A stretch of DNA of 12,460 nt, taken from CALZKI01 sp964567585. GTDB taxonomy: Bacteria; Bacillota; Clostridia; Lachnospirales; Lachnospiraceae. Location of the stretch: NCBI GenBank assembly GCA_964567585.1, contig CAZMND010000060.1, forward strand, positions 1-12,460, written 5' to 3'. The position numbers and the translations under genes were made by a program. The notes beneath the pieces were generated by a model. The model had not been told where the DNA came from and did not search any database. It saw nothing but the letters and a program-made list of their open reading frames with translations. How positions within the stretch are numbered: the stretch's first letter is position 1; the number at the start of each line of letters is the position of its first letter. Shown here in pieces: positions 1-6,394 of the stretch.

Positions 1-2018
1 CGGTACCTGTTTTTATCGGTTCCCTTTTTATGATGACAGGATATTTGACGGGGATGAGCGTATTTGGTGCGATGATTCGAGATAACATTCCGGAAAATAA
101 AGCGGGACAGTTTCAGGGAATACGTATTATCGGTCAAGTGCTTGTTCCGGGCATAATCGGTCCGTATATTGGGGCGTTGGTGCTGAAAAATGCGGAGATG
201 ATTTTAAATAATGACGGAACCTATTCATTCCTTCCAAATAAAAATATCTGGGTTGCTGCACTGGCTGTAGTGGTAATTTTGGGTGTTTATTTGTATTTTG
301 TATTTAAAATGATGAGAAACGGTCATTATGATTTGGATAGTGAAAACAACGAAATCGGCTGGGATAAGTATCCAAGACCACAGATGAAACGTGACAATTA
401 TATGATTTTGGATCCTTTATGGAAGTTAAATGGGCAAGATATAGTTGTACCGTTTCCGCCACAGGCAAAGCTATCCGGATATCGTGGAGAGATTGGGAAA
501 ACACTTGTATATGAAAAGAATTTCACCCTTCCAAAAGGGCTTTTAAAGGAGAAGTTTTTACTTCATTTTGGTGCGGTTGACCAAATGGCCGAGGTGTGGC
601 TGAATGACCAATACTTAGGAAAACATAAAGGTGGTTATCTGCCGTTTACTTTTGACGTTACAGGTACATTAAATAAGGCCGGAGAAAACTATTTGAAAGT
701 TATCGCATATGATGATTTGTCTTCCGATTATCCTTATGGAAAGCAGACGAAAAAGCGTGGTGGTATGTGGTATACTCCGGTCAGCGGTATCTGGCAGAAC
801 GTGTGGATGGAAAATGTTCCGAAGCATTATATTCGGAAGGTGACACTTACACCTGATATGGAGTCTGTAAAAATTCATCTGGATGTGGATACAGACGATT
901 TTAAGGTACTTTTGCATTTGGATAATGGGGAAAACATTAAATATGAATTCAAAGGACGGGATGGTAGTATTAAACTTTCGGATATAAAAACCGAGGATGG
1001 CGGAGAGTACAGACCGGTTCTTTGGACACCTGAAAATCCGTATTTATATACAATGACAATTACCACAGCGGAAGATAAAGTGGACACTTATTTTGCCCTC
1101 AGACAGATTGAAATTAAAGAAATCGGTGGTAAAAAGAGAGTTCTTTTGAACCGCGAACCGATTTTCCTTCATGGCGTTTTGGATCAGGGGTATTTTTGTG
1201 ACGGTCTGTTTTTGCCGGCAAATGAAGATGAGTATGAGAGAGATATTCTCCGCATGAAAGAGCTGGGCTACAATCTGCTTAGAAAGCACATTAAAGTAGA
1301 ACCGGAATATTTCTATTATGCCTGTGACAAGCTTGGAATGCTGGTTATGCAGGATATGGTAAATTCGGGAAAATATTCTTTTATAGGTGATACGGCTCTG
1401 CCTACAGTAGGAATGAAAAAACGTAATGATGCAAAGGACGGCATTATGGGGAAAAGAAAAGAATTTTTTGTTTCCCATACAAAGGATACCATTGAACATT
1501 TATATAATCATCCGTGTATCGTGGCCTATACTATTTTCAATGAAGGTTGGGGGCAGTTTGAAAGTGATAAACTGTATGATATGGTAAAATCCTGGGATGA
1601 TACCCGCCTAATTGATTCAACTTCCGGGTGGTTTCATCAGGAAAAGAGTGATTTTGACAGCGAACATATTTATTTTAAGGTGGTAAAACTGCCTATCAAA
1701 GACAGACCGCTGTTTGTTTCGGAGTGTGGTGGTTATTCTATGGCTGTTAAAGATCATTATTACAGTAAGTATGCCACATATGGATATGGTGTATGTGCTT
1801 CGAAAGAAGAACTGACAAAAGAAATTGTACATATGTATGATGAAATGATTATTTCAGCCATTAAGGACGGCGCGTGTGGATGTGTATACACACAGTTAAG
1901 TGATGTGGAAGATGAGATTAACGGTTTGTACACATATGACAGAAAGGTTTGTAAGGTGGATGTCTTCGCTATGAAAGAAGTGGCGGATAGAATTCATCAG
2001 CAGATAAAAGAGATTTAG
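1..2018 (+). CDS. MFS transporter C-terminus fused to glycoside hydrolase family 2 enzyme (5' end outside window)
   Basis: The reading frame is open to the window edge (first full codon at base 3), so the N-terminus is missing. Numbering from the ATG at 30: two clear membrane segments at about 34-52 and 73-93, with the cytoplasmic-loop sequence IRDNIPENKAGQFQG before the first, read as the end of an MFS sugar transporter. After a hydrophilic linker, PRPQMKRD (about 115-122) opens a GH2 enzyme: jelly-roll sugar-binding domain about 120-265 (signature SGIWQNVWME), Ig-like domain about 268-360, TIM barrel about 365-655. The expected acid/base is E505 in FNEGWGQ and the nucleophile E565 in SECGG; R418-K-H420 matches the conserved barrel RxH. 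The enzyme part has no signal peptide, so it would lie in the cytoplasm and could hydrolyse a glycoside as it enters. The substrate cannot be read: the motifs are not those of classical LacZ, UidA or beta-mannosidase. A fusion is seen, channelling is inferred. Confidence 0.85.
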   Translation, partial: VPVFIGSLFMMTGYLTGMSVFGAMIRDNIPENKAGQFQGIRIIGQVLVPGIIGPYIGALVLKNAEMILNNDGTYSFLPNKNIWVAALAVVVILGVYLYFVFKMMRNGHYDLDSENNEIGWDKYPRPQMKRDNYMILDPLWKLNGQDIVVPFPPQAKLSGYRGEIGKTLVYEKNFTLPKGLLKEKFLLHFGAVDQMAEVWLNDQYLGKHKGGYLPFTFDVTGTLNKAGENYLKVIAYDDLSSDYPYGKQTKKRGGMWYTPVSGIWQNVWMENVPKHYIRKVTLTPDMESVKIHLDVDTDDFKVLLHLDNGENIKYEFKGRDGSIKLSDIKTEDGGEYRPVLWTPENPYLYTMTITTAEDKVDTYFALRQIEIKEIGGKKRVLLNREPIFLHGVLDQGYFCDGLFLPANEDEYERDILRMKELGYNLLRKHIKVEPEYFYYACDKLGMLVMQDMVNSGKYSFIGDTALPTVGMKKRNDAKDGIMGKRKEFFVSHTKDTIEHLYNHPCIVAYTIFNEGWGQFESDKLYDMVKSWDDTRLIDSTSGWFHQEKSDFDSEHIYFKVVKLPIKDRPLFVSECGGYSMAVKDHYYSKYATYGYGVCASKEELTKEIVHMYDEMIISAIKDGACGCVYTQLSDVEDEINGLYTYDRKVCKVDVFAMKEVADRIHQQIKEI

Positions 2019-2029
2019 AACGGATTATA

Positions 2030-2058
2030 TTGACTGGAATAAAAATAAGTACTATACT
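2030..2058 (+). promoter_or_regulatory. Sigma-A promoter for the riboswitch-folT transcript
   Basis: TTGACT at 2030-2035 and TATACT at 2053-2058 are separated by exactly 17 bases, a near-consensus housekeeping promoter. The transcript would start near 2065, about 15 bases before the first helix of the THF riboswitch. The promoter lies just after the stop codon of the GH2 fusion gene, so folT is its own transcription unit. Confidence 0.75.
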
Positions 2059-2080
2059 TCCTTTTGTAAAATAATGTAAA

Positions 2081-2183
2081 TGACAGAGTAGATGACTGTG
2101 AGTTATGTGCCGGCGAGACGGGGAGTTGCTTGTCGGACGAAGTACTTCTTTGTGCGCTGTACAGTTGTCGCATCCCGCTGTCA
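2081..2183 (+). promoter_or_regulatory. Tetrahydrofolate (THF) riboswitch aptamer
   Basis: The leader matches the THF riboswitch family in conserved sequence (AGAGTAGATGA, GACGGGGAGTTGC, GACGAAG, GTCGCATCCCGCT, in order) and in structure. P1: TGACAG 2081-2086 with CTGTCA 2178-2183. P2: ACTGT 2095-2099 with ACAGT 2161-2165. P3: CCGGCGAG 2110-2117 with CTTGTCGG 2129-2136 (two G-U pairs). The family's loop-L3 to J2/1 pseudoknot is visible as GGGA 2121-2124 with TCCC 2173-2176. The family binds reduced folates and usually turns off folate transport or synthesis genes in Firmicutes; the downstream folT fits this. Confidence 0.93.
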
Positions 2184-2200
2184 CATATAGGCGTAATCAG

Positions 2201-2242
2201 GCTCCTTTGTGTGACAAGTTTTGTCATGAAAGGAGCTTTTTT
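2201..2242 (+). terminator. Riboswitch expression platform: terminator hairpin that also contains the folT RBS
   Basis: GCTCCTTT 2201-2208 pairs perfectly with AAAGGAGC 2229-2236. A second helix inside it, TGACAA 2212-2217 with TTGTCA 2221-2226, closes a three-base loop. Six T residues (2237-2242) follow, so it looks like an intrinsic terminator. The 3' arm holds the Shine-Dalgarno AAAGGAG seven bases before the folT ATG at 2243, so the same stem also hides the RBS. TGTCACAT 2179-2186, which overlaps the 3' strand of riboswitch P1, can pair over 8 bp (one G-U) with GTGTGACA 2209-2216, which would break this hairpin. Confidence 0.85.
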
Positions 2243-2788
2243 ATGAAAAAAATGAAGAAAACAAAAAGAATGAAAACACAAACGCTGGTGCTGAGTGCCT
2301 TGCTTATGGCAATGCATATTGTGCTGAGTATGTTTTCCATCACCTTGCCCATTATGAAGATAAATCTATCAGGACTTCCAATTATAGTGGGTGGATTGCT
2401 TTTTGGACCGTTAATTGGTTCTTTGGTCGGATTACTTGGAAGTCTTATGTACCAGATAATATCATATGGGCTTATGTCAACCACTATTCTTTGGATTATA
2501 CCTCACGCAGTCAGAGGGTTGATCATTGGTTTGTATGCAAAACATAAGGAATTTAAATTAGGAAAAGTGGAATTGATTGTACTTGTCCTGATTAGTTCTG
2601 TGGTGACAACTTTACTGAATACAGTTGGAATGTATATAGATGGTCTTGTGTGGAACTATGAGGCGGGAGCAATTGCGGCAATACCGGTTCGATTGGTGAA
2701 TTCCGTGATTACATCCATTCTTTATGCGGTTATCATTATACCGCTTATGAAACCATTACGTAAATATTTCCATATGGCGGAAAAATAG
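2243..2788 (+). CDS. folT: ECF transporter S component, folate family (FolT)
   Basis: This 181-residue protein is the substrate-binding membrane subunit of an energy-coupling factor importer. S components bind vitamin in the membrane and rely on a shared EcfA-EcfA'-EcfT module, which is not in this window. About six hydrophobic segments follow a very basic N-terminus (MKKMKKTKR). The first has the small-residue face (LSALLMAMHIVLS) that S components use to dock on EcfT, and GGLLFGPLIGSLVGLLGSL is typical of the family. The length fits (usually 170-200). The start is the ATG at 2243, preceded by AAAGGAG; an in-frame ATG at 2105 gives 46 extra residues but lies inside the riboswitch. Folate specificity rests mainly on the THF riboswitch upstream. 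Expression should fall when reduced folates are abundant. Confidence 0.88.
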   Translation: MKKMKKTKRMKTQTLVLSALLMAMHIVLSMFSITLPIMKINLSGLPIIVGGLLFGPLIGSLVGLLGSLMYQIISYGLMSTTILWIIPHAVRGLIIGLYAKHKEFKLGKVELIVLVLISSVVTTLLNTVGMYIDGLVWNYEAGAIAAIPVRLVNSVITSILYAVIIIPLMKPLRKYFHMAEK

Positions 2789-2793
2789 ATACA

Positions 2794-2822
2794 TTGTGCG
2801 GGGAACAAATTAGTGGTACAAT
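2794..2822 (+). promoter_or_regulatory. Candidate extended -10 promoter for the DUF4234 gene pair
   Basis: TACAAT at 2817-2822 carries the extended TG motif at 2814-2815, and TTGTGC at 2794-2799 lies 17 bases upstream as a partial -35. A start near 2829 would give a leader of about 26 bases before the ATG at 2855. No terminator was seen after folT, so read-through is also possible. Confidence 0.45.
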
Positions 2823-2854
2823 AAGCCATATATGTGCGATAGGAGAGGAAAGAT

Positions 2855-3769
2855 ATGAATTCATTGCAATATAAGGAAAAATCAAGATGTAGAGTGGCAA
2901 CTGTGATAGTGGCGGCCTTTTTGTTGTTTGCTTACTATATGGATGGCGGGAGCATTGTAACCGGATTTCAAGGTATGAAAAATATCTGGTTATATGTGTT
3001 TGTGAGAGATATTTTACCGGCAGTGTTGGTTCTTGTAATTGGTGTGCTGGTATTTATTAGGAAAAAAACAGAGAAGATAGTTCTTGTGCTTCTGTCAGCA
3101 CTTTTTGCTTCGGAAATAATGGGACAGTTTGTGCTTTTGTCCGAAGAACAGGTTTATTTGGGATTTTTGTTTACAACAGAAAGTGTAGTAAGAGTGGCTG
3201 TAAATGTGTTTTCCATTGTTTTCACAATTATGGTTTTATGCCGCGGGCTTAAGGCTTCAAACGGTTCGTTCTGTGTGACATTTGCAAAGAGTATTCCGAT
3301 TGTTTTTAGTGTATATGTATTAAGCAGTTTTTTGATTGCTACATTGGGTGCGGCGCTGGCGATGTTTGTTCTTTTGGGAATGGAAGATTATGAAGAAGTG
3401 CCTATGAAAAAAATCACAGGCCAGAAAATCGGTTTTGCACGCCGTAATGTAGGTTCATGCATTATTCTTACGATTTTCACCTGTGGTATTTTCGGTATTA
3501 TTTGGCTGGTTAAAATCTGTAAGGATTTGGGACGTCTTCACGGGGATGAGAATCCGGTGGGAAGCGAAGTTTTACTGTATTTGTTCGTGCCGTTTTATTC
3601 TGTTTATTGGGGATATGCCAAAGGAAAGCAGATGTACGAGGATTCTAAAAAACGTGGCGGTAATCTGACAGACAGAAAATATGTATATTTATTTATGAAT
3701 TTAATGTTTATGCAATTGTTTACACTGGGATTTATCCAGACACAGCTTAATATGTATCAGAGCAGATAA
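2855..3769 (+). CDS. Polytopic membrane protein with C-terminal DUF4234-like domain
   Basis: The 304-residue protein has no assigned function. About eight hydrophobic segments can be seen, near residues 13-30, 50-68, 75-96, 108-129, 146-173, 199-219, 238-256 and 277-296. The last third, from FARRNVGSCIILTIFTCGIFG (about 194-214) through LLYLFVPFYSVYWGYAKG, resembles the DUF4234 family: a conserved TCGIFGIIW-like helix, then a hydrophilic stretch and a PFYSVYW helix. The first 180 residues look unrelated and may be lineage-specific. RBS AGGAGAGG lies at 2841-2848, seven bases before the ATG. The next gene starts 18 bases after the stop, so the two are probably cotranscribed. No catalytic or ligand-binding motif is evident. 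The membrane location is secure; the family name is moderately so. Confidence 0.7.
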   Translation: MNSLQYKEKSRCRVATVIVAAFLLFAYYMDGGSIVTGFQGMKNIWLYVFVRDILPAVLVLVIGVLVFIRKKTEKIVLVLLSALFASEIMGQFVLLSEEQVYLGFLFTTESVVRVAVNVFSIVFTIMVLCRGLKASNGSFCVTFAKSIPIVFSVYVLSSFLIATLGAALAMFVLLGMEDYEEVPMKKITGQKIGFARRNVGSCIILTIFTCGIFGIIWLVKICKDLGRLHGDENPVGSEVLLYLFVPFYSVYWGYAKGKQMYEDSKKRGGNLTDRKYVYLFMNLMFMQLFTLGFIQTQLNMYQSR

Positions 3770-3787
3770 GAGTAGGGGACAAAGAAC

Positions 3788-4927
3788 GTGATATACAAGT
3801 GTAAAAATTGTGATGGTAATATGATTTACCATGTGGAAGAGAGGAAATTGTATTGTCCCTATTGTAACAGTGTGGATACAGAAAAATGCATAGATGGACA
3901 CGATATGTTTATATGTGACAGCTGTGGTGGAAGACTAAACATAGGACAATATGATTCGGTGGGAAAATGCCCATATTGTTCCCAATATGTGATTTATAAG
4001 GAAAGAGTGGAAGGAAAATATAAACCTAATAGAATCCTTCCTTTTAAAGTGGGAAAAGAACAGGCTAAGACTATGATCCGTCTGCATTATGGGGACAAAA
4101 GATATGCGCCGAACTCTTTTCTGACAAAAGCCAGTCTTGAAAAAATGGAAGGAATATATGTACCATTTTGGCTTTTTGATTTCAATGTAAATGTTAATTT
4201 TCGTGGAAGGGGATTTCGGGAACGTGTTTGGGATAATGAAACCAAAGCCGGTCAGGAAATGGCATGTTATGATATATTTAGGAATTTTGACGCTTTCTTC
4301 CGGAAAATTCCCGTAGATGCTTCTGTTGCAATGCCGGATAAGATTATGGATATGTTAGAGCCATATGACTACGGGGAATTAGAATGTTTTAAACCTAAAT
4401 ATATGTCCGGATTTTTAAGTGAAATTTATTCCGATGAAGCAAAGAATTTTGAGTCAAGGGTTAATGAAAAAGTAAATGCGGATATTCAAAAAGTATTAGA
4501 TAATAAATTGAGTAATTTTAAAGTAATTACTCCTATCGCCAAAGAAATAACGGTTGAACATAAGGGAGCAGAATACGTACTTTTACCGGTGTGGAAATAT
4601 TTGTATTCTTATGGGGGAAAGGATTACGAGTATTATATCAACGGACAGAGCGGAAAAGTAATAGGAAAAGCGCCACTTTCTATCGTGAAGATGATAGCCT
4701 GTGGCAGTATGGTGTTTTTAGGTACTTTACCGGTAGCCTGGCTGATTTTTTTGAAGATGATTGGAGAGGGAGTTTGGGTGAATGCTGTCCTTGCGGCAGT
4801 GATTGTTACAGCAGTTTATATGCTTATTACATGGCCTAAAAAAGAAAAAAGAATCACAACGGAGAGAACTTTTTTGGCAAGTCAGCGTGTGAATGATGTG
4901 CGTGATGTTTTAAGAAATAATCGATAA
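3788..4927 (+). CDS. Double zinc-ribbon protein with C-terminal membrane hairpin, function unknown
   Basis: The 379-residue protein begins with two TFIIB-like zinc ribbons: C5-x2-C8 with C23-x2-C26, and C43-x2-C46 with C61-x2-C64. A soluble middle (about 70-295) contains the motif GIYVPFWLFDF, and two membrane segments follow at about 299-324 and 329-348 with a basic tail. Such proteins are often labelled 'TFIIB-type zinc ribbon-containing' or mislabelled as PriA-like helicases because of the cysteines; no helicase motif is present. Bacillus YdjG has a comparable layout, but equivalence is not shown here. The start is GTG at 3788, preceded by a modest AGGGGAC at 3774-3780; no ATG lies near the first ribbon. 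It follows the DUF4234 gene closely, suggesting a shared membrane-linked job. The zinc sites and anchor are seen; the role is unknown. Confidence 0.75.
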   Translation: MIYKCKNCDGNMIYHVEERKLYCPYCNSVDTEKCIDGHDMFICDSCGGRLNIGQYDSVGKCPYCSQYVIYKERVEGKYKPNRILPFKVGKEQAKTMIRLHYGDKRYAPNSFLTKASLEKMEGIYVPFWLFDFNVNVNFRGRGFRERVWDNETKAGQEMACYDIFRNFDAFFRKIPVDASVAMPDKIMDMLEPYDYGELECFKPKYMSGFLSEIYSDEAKNFESRVNEKVNADIQKVLDNKLSNFKVITPIAKEITVEHKGAEYVLLPVWKYLYSYGGKDYEYYINGQSGKVIGKAPLSIVKMIACGSMVFLGTLPVAWLIFLKMIGEGVWVNAVLAAVIVTAVYMLITWPKKEKRITTERTFLASQRVNDVRDVLRNNR

Positions 4928-4935
4928 TAAATTAA

Positions 4936-4969
4936 AAAAGCAATCCACATGACGGTATGGATTGCTTTT
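4936..4969. terminator. Bidirectional terminator between the zinc-ribbon gene and rpsT
   Basis: AAAAGCAATCC 4936-4946 pairs perfectly with GGATTGCTTTT 4959-4969 around a 12-base loop. A-rich sequence on one side and T-rich sequence on the other give a U-tract in both directions. It lies in the gap between the convergent genes ending at 4927 and 4999, so it probably serves both. Confidence 0.88.
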
Positions 4970-4998
4970 GTTTTGTTTCAATTTTATTTATGTCAAAA

Positions 4999-5262
4999 TT
5001 AAGCCATCTGGTTTACAGCTTTTGCTAAACGAGATACTTTTCTTGAAGCATAATTCTTGTGGTATACACCTTTAGAAGTAGCTTTGTCGATAGTAGCAGT
5101 TGCAGCTAATAATGCGCTTGCAGCAGCTTCTTTATCGTTAGCATCAATTGCAGCGTAAACTTTCTTTACAGCTGTTTTTACGCCAGATCTGATAGCTTTA
5201 TTACGATCAGCTTTTGTCTGATTAACTAAAATTCTTTTTTTTGCAGATTTGATGTTAGCCAT
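4999..5262 (-). CDS. rpsT: 30S ribosomal protein S20
   Basis: The 87-residue basic protein begins MANIKSAKKR and ends SRLAKAVNQMA. The family features seen are the lysine-rich N-terminus, the KADRNKAIRSGVKTAVKK helix and the KGVYHKNYASRKVSRL segment. S20 binds 16S rRNA early in small-subunit assembly. The start is the ATG at 5262, with GGGAGGT at 5269-5275 as RBS; an in-frame ATG five codons upstream begins inside that RBS and is rejected. It has its own strong promoter (5348-5376) and ends at the shared terminator, so it is monocistronic. It lies divergent from gpr, the usual arrangement in Clostridia. Confidence 0.98.
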   Translation of the reverse strand: MANIKSAKKRILVNQTKADRNKAIRSGVKTAVKKVYAAIDANDKEAAASALLAATATIDKATSKGVYHKNYASRKVSRLAKAVNQMA

Positions 5263-5296
5263 GCCTACACCTCCCATGTAAATTCAGTTTATAATC

Positions 5297-5336
5297 GTTG
5301 AAACCAGAGCCGGACACGGACGTCTATGTTTTCAAC
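5297..5336 (-). promoter_or_regulatory. Hairpin in the rpsT 5' leader
   Basis: The predicted rpsT transcript has about 80 bases of untranslated leader. Within it GTTGAAA (read on the minus strand from 5336) pairs perfectly with TTTCAAC (ending at 5297). A short inner helix, CCG with CGG around 5310-5319, lies at the tip. No U-tract follows, so it is not a terminator. Autoregulation by S20 is known in E. coli; whether this stem has such a role is only inferred. Confidence 0.4.
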
Positions 5337-5347
5337 ACACAGATGTT

Positions 5348-5376
5348 ATTTTAGGGCATTAAAAACTTAATGTCAA
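5348..5376 (-). promoter_or_regulatory. Strong sigma-A promoter for rpsT
   Basis: On the minus strand TTGACA (5376-5371) is a perfect -35, followed after 17 bases by TAAAAT (5353-5348). Transcription would start near 5341. The AT-rich stretch immediately upstream of the -35 (5377-5400), with AAAATT and AATTTT arranged around GTA, resembles an UP element, as expected for a ribosomal protein gene. Confidence 0.8.
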
Positions 5377-5385
5377 TACATAAAA
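5356..5385 (+). promoter_or_regulatory. Possible sigma-G-type promoter for gpr
   Basis: GCATT (5356-5360) and CATAAAA (5379-5385) lie 18 bases apart, the spacing of forespore sigma-G promoters, whose boxes are approximately GHATR and CATNHTA. Each box has one mismatch. The position suits gpr, a sigma-G target in Bacillus. The boxes overlap the divergent rpsT promoter. The evidence is weak. Confidence 0.3.
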
Positions 5386-5437
5386 TTGTAAATTTTGTAA
5401 AAAATACTAGAAAATATCATTTATAAAGGGGAAAAAG

Positions 5438-6343
5438 ATGAGTCAGTTTCGTGTGAGGACAGATTTAGCGGTAGAAGCAAGAGATTATATTATGGAAGCG
5501 GATGAGGAGCTTCGGGGAATCAGAGTAGAGGAAACCAGGGATGGGGATATTCATACGACCACGGTTTATATTGAATCGAAAAATGCTTCCAAGGCAATGG
5601 GAAAACCGATGGGCACTTATATCACGGTAGAGGCAGGAAGACTGGAGGAGAATGACGAGGACTATCACAAAAAGGTTGGAAAAGCAATTGCAGGTAAATT
5701 ACGGGAACTTGCGTGTAATAAGAAAAAAGAGGTGTCCGTTTTGATTGTGGGACTTGGGAATCGTGAGGTGACAGCAGATGCATTGGGACCGCAGGTGGTG
5801 GATAAACTATATATTACAAGGCATATTATCAATGAATATGGAACGGCAGCTTATGGTAAAAATCCTGTGCACAAAATCAGTGGCGTGATTCCGGGAGTTA
5901 TGGCAAAAACCGGAATGGAAAGCGAGGAAATGGTGAAAGGGATTGTAAAGGAGACTAAGCCTGATGTGGTCATTGCGGTGGATGCCCTGGCAAGCCGTAG
6001 TACGAAAAGACTGAACAGAACGATTCAGATAACGGATACGGGGATTCACCCGGGGAGCGGAGTTGGAAATAACAGAAATGCGTTGACACAGGAAAATATC
6101 GGAGTACCGGTTGTTGCAATCGGTGTACCTACGGTAGTAGCGGCGTCAACCATTGTAATTGATGCCATCGAAAAAATTAGTCGGGAAACGGGAGCGGACA
6201 CATATTCGAAGTTTGTGGAGCAAAACACCAGAACACTCGGAGAATTGCAGAATATGTTTGTTACGGGAAAAGATGTGGACGGAATTATTGAGCGCTTGTC
6301 TGATACGTTGTCTTTTGCAATAAATACAGCTTTTGAGTTCTAA
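5438..6343 (+). CDS. gpr: Spore germination protease GPR
   Basis: The 301-residue protein is the endopeptidase that degrades DNA-protecting small acid-soluble proteins when spores germinate, releasing amino acids. It belongs to MEROPS family A25, thought to use two aspartates. The N-terminus MSQFRVRTDLAVEAR matches the autoprocessing region; in Bacillus a short propeptide is removed near RTD-LAVEA, and only about nine residues precede that point here. Family blocks seen are VGLGNREVTADALGP with D114, VIAVDALASRS with D182, and TGIHPGSGVGNNR. The D114-D182 spacing is close to that of the Bacillus catalytic pair. The RBS AAAGGGG (5425-5431) supports the ATG at 5438. spoIIP begins 51 bases downstream, so cotranscription is likely. 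Nothing appears damaged. Confidence 0.97.
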   Translation: MSQFRVRTDLAVEARDYIMEADEELRGIRVEETRDGDIHTTTVYIESKNASKAMGKPMGTYITVEAGRLEENDEDYHKKVGKAIAGKLRELACNKKKEVSVLIVGLGNREVTADALGPQVVDKLYITRHIINEYGTAAYGKNPVHKISGVIPGVMAKTGMESEEMVKGIVKETKPDVVIAVDALASRSTKRLNRTIQITDTGIHPGSGVGNNRNALTQENIGVPVVAIGVPTVVAASTIVIDAIEKISRETGADTYSKFVEQNTRTLGELQNMFVTGKDVDGIIERLSDTLSFAINTAFEF

Positions 6344-6394
6344 CGGAAAATGTTCTTTCATATACTTGTCTATGTGATTAGGAAGGAACAGAAT

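Noticed and set aside
1044..1499. 151-codon minus-strand frame opposite the GH2 barrel
   Set aside because: It has no RBS or recognisable family, and the + strand barrel motifs explain the coding signal.
2105..2242. N-terminal extension of folT from the ATG at 2105
   Set aside because: It lies within the THF riboswitch and terminator, has no RBS, and its residues do not look like an S component. The ATG at 2243 has an ideal Shine-Dalgarno.
5263..5277. Five extra N-terminal residues on S20
   Set aside because: They are encoded by the Shine-Dalgarno region itself; the family starts MANIKSAKKR.
6359..6366. CATATACT as a sigma-E -10 box for spoIIP
   Set aside because: It resembles the -10, but no -35 box lies 14-15 bases upstream, so it is not counted as a promoter.
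6350..6394. Upstream ATG for spoIIP
   Set aside because: There is no RBS before it, whereas the ATG at 6395 follows GGAAGG at a proper distance.
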